A DNA stretch of 5,066 nt. Source: Gammaproteobacteria bacterium. GTDB taxonomy: Bacteria; Pseudomonadota; Gammaproteobacteria; Steroidobacterales; Steroidobacteraceae. Below the pieces are notes generated by a model that was given only the letters and a program-made list of their open reading frames with translations, searched no databases and was not told the origin of the DNA. The first letter of the stretch is position 1; the number at the start of each line of letters is the position of its first letter. Shown here piece by piece: positions 1 to 4,818 of this stretch. The position numbers and the translations under genes were made by a program. The stretch lies in NCBI GenBank assembly GCA_020846815.1, contig JADLDF010000518.1:1-5066 (forward strand), read 5' to 3'.

Positions 1-219
1 CTTCAGCAGCGGGCGGATGCCCGGCATGCCGGCGAGCCATGCGGCCAGTGACTGCACGCGCGGGTCGCGGACGATCACGTTCCAGTCGTCGAACTGGAAG
101 CTCGCATCGAGCGCCGGCAGCCAGGTCGCGACCACGGCGGCGACCAGCAGCGCTGCGGCGATCGCCGGCCGGCTCATCGAGCGGGCGGCGCTGGTGTCCA
201 AAAGGATCGGCCCGCTCAT
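1..219 (-). CDS. TMTC/GT-C-like membrane glycosyltransferase, N-terminal part (3' end beyond window)
   Basis: Seventy-three codons are visible, read from an ATG at 219 down to the window edge with no stop, so only the N-terminus is present. The peptide starts MSGPILLDTSAARSMSRP. A hydrophobic segment follows at about residues 18-37 and fits a first transmembrane helix. Next comes F-D-D-W-N-V-I-V-R-D-P-R-V at about residues 43-55, and the visible end reads G-I-R-P-L-L-K. A first helix followed by an exported loop with an FDD motif, an I-V-x-(N/D)-P stretch and a (G)RPLLK stretch is the pattern of TMTC-like tetratricopeptide-repeat membrane proteins of the GT-C glycosyltransferase fold. In those proteins the loop acidic residues serve catalysis with a lipid-linked sugar donor. 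The start overlaps the stop of the DD-peptidase gene as ATGA, and no good Shine-Dalgarno is visible, so translation is probably coupled to that gene. Met15 (codon at 177-175) is a possible alternative start. The family call rests on one short stretch. The TPR region, if it exists, lies outside the window. Confidence 0.6.
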   Translation of the reverse strand, partial: MSGPILLDTSAARSMSRPAIAAALLVAAVVATWLPALDASFQFDDWNVIVRDPRVQSLAAWLAGMPGIRPLLK

Positions 220-1187
220 GGCTGCGGTGGGGCCAGCGTCGCGAACGCTGCGTCGATCATGCCGGCCGCGGTCCACCAGCGCTCCTCGGCGCCGAGCATC
301 ACCAGCCAGACGCGATGCCTGCCACGCACCGCGACCGCGAGCACGCACTTGCCGGCACGCGTCGTGAAGCCGCTCTTCATGCCGATCACGCCCTCGGTCC
401 GGCCGACCAGCGCGTTGCCGTTAACGAACTCGATGCGCCGCGCGCCGCTGCCGAGCGTCGCGACTGCGGCGCGTGGCAGCCGCACGCGAGTCGCGATCGC
501 AGGCTCGGACAGCGCGGCGCCGCCGAGGCGCAGCAGGTCGCGGGCGGTGCTGTGCTGGCCCGGCGCGTCGAGGCCACAGGGATGGCCGAAGCTCGAGCCG
601 CTCATCCCGAGCTGCGCGGCACGCGCATTCAGCCGCGGGACGAAATCCTCGATCGAGCCGGCAAAATGCTCGACCAGCGCGATGCAGGCGTCGTTGGCGG
701 ATCGCACCAGCAGCGCAGTCAGCGCCTCGCCCGCGCGCAGCACCTCGCCGCGGCGCAGTCCGAGCTGCGAGCCCTCGACCGCGGCGGCGAGCGCGCCGAC
801 CGTGACCGGCGCGGCCTCGTCCCAGCGCGGATCGTCGAGCAGCACCAGGGCGCTGAGCAGCTTGGTCAGCGAGGCGGGCGGACGCGGCGCATCGAGCGCA
901 CGCCCCCAGGTCAGCCGGCCGTCGATCGCGACCGCGTACGCGGCAGCCGCGCGCGGATAGGCGTCGAGGATCGGGAGCGGCGAGCCGGCGCCGGTGCCGA
1001 GCGGGAGAGACGTGCTGGCGGCGGTGGCGGCGCCGATCGGGAGCGGTATGCCGGCGACAGCGGTGACGGTAGGGATCGGGAGCAGCGCGCTGCTTGCGGC
1101 GACGGCACTGCGGCCGTGTGCTGCGACGGTGCCGGCTGCCGCGAGAGTAACCGTGAAACGGCGGCGCGTGATCCGCGACGGCTTCAT
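216..1187 (-). CDS. Serine-type D-Ala-D-Ala carboxypeptidase (PBP5/6-like), short form with Tat-like signal
   Basis: This 323-residue protein carries the three motifs of the S11 penicillin-binding peptidases in order: S-L-T-K at 106-109 (nucleophile S106, general base K109), S-A-N at 163-165, and K-S-G at 271-273, where most relatives have KTG. Family knowledge says such enzymes remove the terminal D-alanine of peptidoglycan stem peptides outside the inner membrane. The N-terminus has T-R-R-R-F at 7-11, then a weakly hydrophobic stretch and A-V-A at 28-30. This fits a twin-arginine signal peptide cleaved after about residue 30, although Sec export is not excluded. Residues about 31-75 form a Pro/Ala/Leu/Gly linker with repeated L-P-(I/L) units. 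The protein ends soon after the catalytic fold. At 323 residues it is shorter than PBP5 (about 400) and lacks room for the C-terminal beta domain and amphipathic anchor. The start is the ATG at 1187, chosen because the signal peptide begins there; no clear Shine-Dalgarno precedes it. The stop overlaps the downstream glycosyltransferase start by four bases, suggesting one operon. A beta-lactamase-like or PBP7-like role is less likely but possible. Confidence 0.88.
   Translation of the reverse strand: MKPSRITRRRFTVTLAAAGTVAAHGRSAVAASSALLPIPTVTAVAGIPLPIGAATAASTSLPLGTGAGSPLPILDAYPRAAAAYAVAIDGRLTWGRALDAPRPPASLTKLLSALVLLDDPRWDEAAPVTVGALAAAVEGSQLGLRRGEVLRAGEALTALLVRSANDACIALVEHFAGSIEDFVPRLNARAAQLGMSGSSFGHPCGLDAPGQHSTARDLLRLGGAALSEPAIATRVRLPRAAVATLGSGARRIEFVNGNALVGRTEGVIGMKSGFTTRAGKCVLAVAVRGRHRVWLVMLGAEERWWTAAGMIDAAFATLAPPQP
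969..1085. repeat. Three in-frame copies of a 12-mer coding the L-P-I linker
   Basis: GATCGGGAGCGG occurs at 969-980 and 1035-1046, and GATCGGGAGCAG at 1074-1085. The offsets of 66 and 39 bases are both multiples of three. Read on the minus strand, the copies encode the recurring L-P-I units of the DD-peptidase linker. A looser relative lies near 1000-1010. This is an internal coding repeat and not a mobile or CRISPR-like element. Confidence 0.6.
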
Positions 1188-1233
1188 CGCAGCATGCGGA
1201 GCGGTCGCAGGAGAGGTCTGGTGGTTGCTGGCT

Positions 1234-1263
1234 CGGGCCGCGGCGGCGTGGCGCCGCGGCCCG
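1234..1263 (-). terminator. Perfect 12-bp GC hairpin after the DUF3617 gene, possible terminator
   Basis: CGGGCCGCGGCG (1234-1245) pairs perfectly with CGCCGCGGCCCG (1252-1263) around a six-base loop. On the minus strand the hairpin starts nine bases after the DUF3617 stop codon, where a terminator would be expected. The sequence following it on that strand is AGCCAGCAACC, so there is no U-tract. It may act as an RNA 3'-end or pausing structure, or work with another termination mechanism. It also sits in the leader of the DD-peptidase gene, so read-through could be modulated. The structure is seen directly; the function is inferred. Confidence 0.45.
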
Positions 1264-1272
1264 GGGACCGGA

Positions 1273-2367
1273 TCAGCGACCGAACAGGCCCTTCAGTGCG
1301 TCCTTGCCCTTCTTCATGGCTTCCTTGGCCTTGTCTGCCGGCTTCTGCTCATCGCCTGCTGTGGTGGCGTCGCTCGTGGGCTCGGCGGCAGCGGCCGTGC
1401 CGGACGAACGGCCGGCGCCGTCCGCGTCCACGACTCCGGTCGCCGAGCCCGCCGTCGTCCGCGCTCCGGCCGAGCGGCCCGCGGCGGCATAGGCGGAGCA
1501 GAAGTCCACCCAGGCCGGCGCTACCGGATTGGTGAAGTCGCGGCCGGCGCATTCGCGCTTCGCGATCGGCTGCGAGAGCTCGGGGCATTCCTCGGCGAAG
1601 AAGGTCCAGGCCTTCTTCGACTGCGCGGTGCCGCAGTGCTGCTTGCGCACCGTCTCCGGTGCGAAGCCGCAGAGCTTGCCGCTGTCGGCGAGCGCGGTGC
1701 GGAACGACGCCGGGCCGCTGAAGCCGCTCATCGACGTCATGCGCTGCTGGCGCGCGATGGTGTTGTAGCCCGCCATCGATTTGACGTTGCCGCAGTAGGC
1801 ATCGACGCTGGCCTTGTCCTTGCACGCTGCGGTCGGGCCGATGAACAGCTGGGCGCTGCCGGCGCGTGCGCCGTCGAGGCAGGCCTGGGCCTGCTGTGCA
1901 TTGCCCTTGGCGACCAGCTGGTTCATCTTGCGCTGCATCTCGCTGGCGTCGCAGTCGCCGGGCAGCTTTTCGCTGCGCATGTTCATGGTCATCTGGCCTT
2001 CGCTGGTGTTGGCCAGCATCTTGCCGGACCACTTGGTCGGGCTCTCCTGGGTCATCTGCATCGTGCCGGTCATGCCGTCCTTGCACTGCATGTCGAACGA
2101 CAGCGTGTTGCCGCTGCGGCGCACGTTGCTGGTCTGGCAGTCTTCGTTGCCGACCGGCGGGGTGTTGTCCGCGTTCTTCGGCGAGCACACTTCCTGGGTC
2201 ATGCCGGGCATCTTCATGCCCATCATTTCCATCGACATGCTCGTGCGCCAGCGCTCGCCCGGCGTCGGTGCCTGCGCGCCGGCCGATGGCAGCAGCGCGA
2301 GCGCCAGCGTCACGATCGAGGCGAAGGAAAGGGCGAGACCGGGATTGCGGCGGATCGGGTGTTTCAT
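1273..2367 (-). CDS. Exported DUF3617 domain protein with long Cys-rich extension
   Basis: This 364-residue protein begins with a clear Sec signal peptide: a basic start, a hydrophobic core at about 11-27, and A-G-A at 29-31 as a likely cleavage site. Residues about 35-140 match the DUF3617 pattern, with an early W, a Met-rich strand (44-56, seven Met), a C-x(15)-C pair (61, 77), and the W-S-G and G-D-C elements near 113-139. DUF3617 proteins are periplasmic and have no established function. Most are about 150-200 residues. Here a further 150 residues follow, with more cysteines (163, 182, 192, 223, 235, 261, 273, 290). All 12 Cys lie in the exported portion, an even number compatible with disulfides. 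Residues about 294-341 are Ala/Gly/Ser/Thr-rich and probably disordered. The last 22 or so form a lysine-rich amphipathic stretch ending GLFGR. The start at 2367 has GGAG (2378-2375) seven bases upstream. The gene lies 12 bases after the GST stop, so the two are likely one transcript. No enzymatic function can be assigned. Confidence 0.8.
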   Translation of the reverse strand: MKHPIRRNPGLALSFASIVTLALALLPSAGAQAPTPGERWRTSMSMEMMGMKMPGMTQEVCSPKNADNTPPVGNEDCQTSNVRRSGNTLSFDMQCKDGMTGTMQMTQESPTKWSGKMLANTSEGQMTMNMRSEKLPGDCDASEMQRKMNQLVAKGNAQQAQACLDGARAGSAQLFIGPTAACKDKASVDAYCGNVKSMAGYNTIARQQRMTSMSGFSGPASFRTALADSGKLCGFAPETVRKQHCGTAQSKKAWTFFAEECPELSQPIAKRECAGRDFTNPVAPAWVDFCSAYAAAGRSAGARTTAGSATGVVDADGAGRSSGTAAAAEPTSDATTAGDEQKPADKAKEAMKKGKDALKGLFGR

Positions 2368-2379
2368 GATCGGACTCCG

Positions 2380-3036
2380 TCAACCGCGGCGGCTGGCCAG
2401 GAAGGCCTGCATCGCCGCCAGGTATTCTTTGGCGAAAGCGCTGGTCAGCGCATCGGCGTGGCAGTGCTGCCACCATGCGCTGAGCCTGGGCAGGCCCTCG
2501 AACAGGTTCGCGACGCCGAAGCCGGCGACGATGCCGTTGATCATCAGCAGGCTCGGCAGCATCGCGACGTCGGCCAGCGAGAACGTGGCGCCATTGGCCC
2601 AGGGGCCCTGCGGGTTCAGGTAGTGCTCGAGATCGGCCAGTGCTTTGGCGAGGGCCTTCTTGGCGCCCTCGACCTCCTCCTGGTTGCGCTTCGCCGGGTT
2701 CATGTTGCGGAAGAACGGGCCGCTCTGCGGCGCGATGTACAGGTCGACGATGCGCGCGAGCAGGCGGGCGTTGGCGCGCTCCACCGGGTCCTTGGGCAGC
2801 AGGGGTTTCTGCGGGTGGGTATCTTCGATGTATTCGACGATGACCATCGATTCGGCGAGACACTTGCCGCCGACCTCGAGGCCCGGCATCTTGCCCATCG
2901 GGTTCAGTGCGAGATACTCGGCCGACTTGATGCCACCACCCGGGGGCGTTTCGGGCGCGAGATCGATGCCCTTGTAGCGTGCGGCGAGCACTGCGCGGGC
3001 GACATAAGGCGAGACGAGAGACCCGTAGAGCTTCAT
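2380..3036 (-). CDS. Glutathione S-transferase family protein
   Basis: The 218-residue length is typical of cytosolic GSTs. The N-terminal thioredoxin-like domain (about 1-80) opens MKLYGSLVSPYVARAV, with S9-P10-Y11 at the usual active-site position. It continues with N-P-M-G-K-M-P-G-L, where P51 is the expected cis-proline, and A-E-S at 61-63, the glutathione gamma-glutamyl-binding E-S pair. The all-alpha C-terminal domain (about 88-210) contains F-S-L-A-D-V-A at 152-158, which matches the conserved S/T-x-x-D capping box of helix 6. The likely role is conjugation or glutathione-dependent reduction or isomerisation in the cytoplasm; the substrate cannot be told from sequence. The start is the ATG at 3036, preceded six bases away by AGGAG. 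An upstream in-frame ATG at 3153 would add 39 residues unlike any GST and run into the divergent hydrolase gene. The DUF3617 gene follows after 12 bases. Which GST class it belongs to is uncertain. Confidence 0.92.
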   Translation of the reverse strand: MKLYGSLVSPYVARAVLAARYKGIDLAPETPPGGGIKSAEYLALNPMGKMPGLEVGGKCLAESMVIVEYIEDTHPQKPLLPKDPVERANARLLARIVDLYIAPQSGPFFRNMNPAKRNQEEVEGAKKALAKALADLEHYLNPQGPWANGATFSLADVAMLPSLLMINGIVAGFGVANLFEGLPRLSAWWQHCHADALTSAFAKEYLAAMQAFLASRRG

Positions 3037-3042
3037 CGGCGA

Positions 3043-3047
3043 CTCCT
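3043..3047 (-). promoter_or_regulatory. Shine-Dalgarno AGGAG fixing the GST start
   Basis: Read on the minus strand, AGGAG ends six bases before the ATG at 3036. It favours this codon over the in-frame ATGs further upstream, which have no comparable site and precede non-GST sequence. Confidence 0.75.
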
Positions 3048-3116
3048 GGCGGTCTGGATCCGGCACGTACCGGCCGGCCGACGATCGCGACGTTATCAAA
3101 CCGGGCGACGGCGCCC

Positions 3117-3122
3117 AAGGAG
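3117..3122 (+). promoter_or_regulatory. Shine-Dalgarno AAGGAG for the hydrolase start
   Basis: AAGGAG lies 11 bases before the ATG at 3134, slightly farther than ideal but the only strong site here. It supports the ATG at 3134 over the internal ATG at 3182 (Met17), which has only C/G-rich sequence ahead of it. Confidence 0.65.
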
Positions 3123-3133
3123 AAAGAGCGTTC

Positions 3134-3976
3134 ATGGCCCGAGCCAGCACCACGAAGCCCCGTGCGGCGACCGCCCCCCGGATGCGGCGGACTTATTTCG
3201 AAACGCGTTTCGGGCAACTGCACGTGCACGGCGCGATGCCGGCGGGCGGCGGTTTCGACGAGGCGACGACCCTGGTCTGCTTCCACCAGAGCCCGATGTC
3301 GGGCCGGGTGTTCCGCGGCCTGCTCGAGCTCATGGGCCGCGACCGCTCGGTCTATGCACCGGACACGCCGGGCTTCGGCGAGTCCGACCCGCCGCCCGCG
3401 CAGCCGACGATCGCCGACTATGCGGGTGCGATGCTCGACTTCCTCGACCAGATGCGCTTTCGCAAGGTCGACCTGCTTGGGCTTCACACCGGTTCGCTGA
3501 TCGCGACCGAGGTCGCGCTGGCGCGCCCCGAGCTCGTGCGCCGCATCGTCATGTGCGCCGTGCCGCTGCTCACCGAGGAGGAACGCGCCGCCTTCCGGCA
3601 GTCGCCCTGGCCGCTGCCGCCCGCCGAGGACGGCAGCCACCTCATGAAGGAATGGCAGTTCAGCCAGAAGTGGCGCGGGCCCGGCGTCACGCTCGAGCAG
3701 CTCGCGCGCGGTTTCGCCGACAAGCTGCGCAACGGCCCGCAGGCCTGGTGGGGCGCGAGCGCCGCGATGGACTACCCGGCGCGCGAGCGCCTCGCGCTGC
3801 TGCGCGCGCCCGTGCTGGTGCTGCGGCCGAAGGACGATCTCTGGGAAGCGACCGCGCGGGTCAAGGGCGTGCTGCGCGAGGCGCGCATCGTCGATCTGCC
3901 CCAGTACGGCCATGGCCTGTTCGACGTCGCGCCGCAGGCGGTCGTCGAGGCGAGCGCTGAGTTCCTCAGAGGCTGA
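3134..3976 (+). CDS. Alpha/beta-hydrolase fold protein with His at the nucleophile position
   Basis: This 280-residue protein has the ordered landmarks of the alpha/beta-hydrolase fold. Strand 3 is followed by F-H-Q-S-P at 50-54, in the oxyanion-hole position. D-T-P-G-F-G-E-S-D at 77-85 is the usual loop after strand 4. The nucleophile elbow follows strand 5 (K-V-D-L-L) as G-L-H-T-G at 116-120. After a helical cap rich in W, strand 7 (P-V-L-V-L) leads to P-K-D-D at 232-235, the catalytic-acid site, and G-H-G at 259-261 supplies the catalytic histidine H260. The canonical G-x-S-x-G serine is replaced by H118 (codon CAC at 3485-3487); S121 lies one residue past the elbow. The acid and His are kept, so this is not a simple decayed gene, but ordinary serine-esterase chemistry is doubtful. 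The first 17 or so residues are basic and probably disordered. The protein is predicted cytoplasmic, as no signal peptide is seen. It diverges from the GST gene, and its last 11 bases overlap the convergent DUF4272 gene. The substrate is unknown. Confidence 0.88.
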   Translation: MARASTTKPRAATAPRMRRTYFETRFGQLHVHGAMPAGGGFDEATTLVCFHQSPMSGRVFRGLLELMGRDRSVYAPDTPGFGESDPPPAQPTIADYAGAMLDFLDQMRFRKVDLLGLHTGSLIATEVALARPELVRRIVMCAVPLLTEEERAAFRQSPWPLPPAEDGSHLMKEWQFSQKWRGPGVTLEQLARGFADKLRNGPQAWWGASAAMDYPARERLALLRAPVLVLRPKDDLWEATARVKGVLREARIVDLPQYGHGLFDVAPQAVVEASAEFLRG

Positions 3977-3978
3977 GG
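3957..3978. other. Alternating CTGAG/CTCAG/CTGAGG inverted repeats over the convergent stop codons
   Basis: CTGAG (3957-3961) can pair with CTCAG (3965-3969) over a three-base loop. Alternatively CCTCAG (3964-3969) pairs with CTGAGG (3973-3978) over the loop AGG. The two hairpins exclude each other because they share the middle arm. They span the stop codons of both converging genes. No U-tract flanks them, so a terminator role is only a possibility. Confidence 0.35.
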
Positions 3979-4739
3979 TCGATCGCGTCCCAGTCGCGCG
4001 CCTGGCCCAGCAGCCACAGCGTCGCGCGGTGGCGCTCGCGGATGCGGCGCAACGCCGCAAGCAGCTCGGGCGGCGAGGCCGCGGCGATCGGGCGGCCACC
4101 GAGTGCGAGGTCGCCATCCGGCGCGATCTCGAGCGGCGCGACGCCCTCGGGCCAGGCGTACCGGCCCACGGCCCAGCGGGCCATCGAAACCGCGTCGCCC
4201 TGCGGCGTTGCGACGGCGGTTCGCAGGCGCCAGTGCACGGCGCTGACGGCGTCCAGACAGCTGCCGAGCTCCTCGCGGCTGCGCAGCCGTGCACGGGTCG
4301 GCAGCGCCGCACCCGCATCGGCCAGCCAGCCGAGCGCCGCGGCGACGGCGGCCGCATCGGCGTCGGCATCGAACGCCGGCAGCGGAGCGCGGCGCAGCGC
4401 CCAGGCGATCACGGCGGCCGCCTCGCCCGCGTAGGCGAAGCGCTCGCGCGCCTGCGGTTCGAGCGTGCCGGCGGCGGCCTGCAGCGCGGCGCGCTCGGCG
4501 GCCGAGGCTTCGGCGGCCATGGCCTGCCGCTCCAGCCATTCCAGCGAGAGCTCGAGCAGATCGCCGGTGGCGACGAGCGTCTCCTCGTCGAGAGTCGTGC
4601 CCGGCGGCGGCTCGACTTCGATGCGCTGCGCGAGCGCACAGCAGGTCATCGCGCGCGCGACGATGCGCGACAGCGGCGGCGGCGAAGGCAGGAAGCCGAA
4701 CTGCAGGTTCGAGCCGGGCGGACGGGGCGGGTGGCTCAT
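3966..4739 (-). CDS. DUF4272 domain-containing protein
   Basis: This 257-residue protein has no signal peptide and is predicted cytoplasmic. It carries the recurring features of DUF4272: an early helix with a short R-A-x-x-C-C-A-L stretch (about 29-36), the central F-A-Y-A-G-E-A-A-A-V-I-A-W-A-L followed by L-P (101-121), V-H-W-R-L-R at 168-173, and a C-terminal E-R-H-R-A-T-L-W-L-L-G (235-245) then D-W-D (249-251). Many members end with W-D-x-x-x-x-D-T; this one ends DWDAIDLSL. The DUF has no established biochemical function and I do not assign one. The first 24 residues are Pro-rich, with P-P-R-P-P and P-S-P-P-P. The start at 4739 has AGGAA (4751-4747) seven bases upstream on the minus strand. 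The MFS gene ends 79 bases upstream on the same strand, so co-transcription is possible. Its 3' end overlaps the hydrolase gene by 11 bases. Confidence 0.75.
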   Translation of the reverse strand: MSHPPRPPGSNLQFGFLPSPPPLSRIVARAMTCCALAQRIEVEPPPGTTLDEETLVATGDLLELSLEWLERQAMAAEASAAERAALQAAAGTLEPQARERFAYAGEAAAVIAWALRRAPLPAFDADADAAAVAAALGWLADAGAALPTRARLRSREELGSCLDAVSAVHWRLRTAVATPQGDAVSMARWAVGRYAWPEGVAPLEIAPDGDLALGGRPIAAASPPELLAALRRIRERHRATLWLLGQARDWDAIDLSL

Positions 4740-4818
4740 CGGTCGGTTCCTGATCAGGGGCGCAGTCGAATCGGATGCGCTGCCGGGAGCGCGATCGAGT
4801 GCATTGCCGGTGGCGTGC
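4740..4818. other. Spacer between MFS and DUF4272 genes with imperfect direct repeat
   Basis: The 79 bases contain an imperfect direct repeat of about 20 bases (4767-4786 and 4792-4810, about 15 matches with one gap). There is also a weak hairpin: GCGCT (4777-4781) with AGCGC (4788-4792), extendable by GAT/ATC across a one-base bulge. TGATCA at 4751-4756 overlaps the edge of the DUF4272 ribosome binding site. No convincing promoter or U-tract terminator is visible. Confidence 0.35.

Larger units (their letters stand above)
3037..3133. promoter_or_regulatory. Divergent intergenic region between GST and alpha/beta-hydrolase
   Basis: These 97 bases separate two divergent start codons and must hold both 5' regions unless transcripts begin further inside the genes. 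The only AT-leaning segment is GTTATCAAA (3092-3100). Its complement TTTGATAAC could supply a -10-like GATAAC for the GST direction, with a poor TTGGGC 15 bases upstream. This is too weak to call a promoter. CGGCCGGCCG (3071-3080) is a perfect 10-bp palindrome. GGGCG (3103-3107) can pair with CGCCC (3112-3116) just ahead of the hydrolase ribosome binding site. No recognisable operator is seen. Confidence 0.4.

Noticed and set aside
3071..3080. CGGCCGGCCG palindrome as an operator
   Set aside because: Short all-GC palindromes are common by chance at this base composition, and there is no second copy or known regulator match.
3037..3153. 39-residue N-terminal extension of the GST from an ATG at 3153
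   Set aside because: The GST fold begins exactly at the ATG at 3036, which has a well-placed AGGAG. The extension has no GST features and would overlap the divergent hydrolase start.
3182..3184. Internal ATG (Met17) as the hydrolase start
   Set aside because: No ribosome binding site precedes it, whereas AAGGAG precedes the ATG at 3134. It remains a minor possibility because residues 1-17 look disordered.
994..3960. Very long open frame on the plus strand across several minus-strand genes
   Set aside because: Its translation is Arg/Ala/Gly-rich with no family motifs. It lies antisense to the well-supported DD-peptidase, DUF3617 and GST genes and out of frame with the hydrolase. Long stop-free shadow frames are expected at this GC content.
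1349..4369. About 1000-codon open frame on the minus strand
   Set aside because: It crosses the GST and DUF3617 genes in another frame and runs antisense to the hydrolase. Its composition is Arg/Pro/Ala-rich and low in complexity, so it is a GC-bias artefact.
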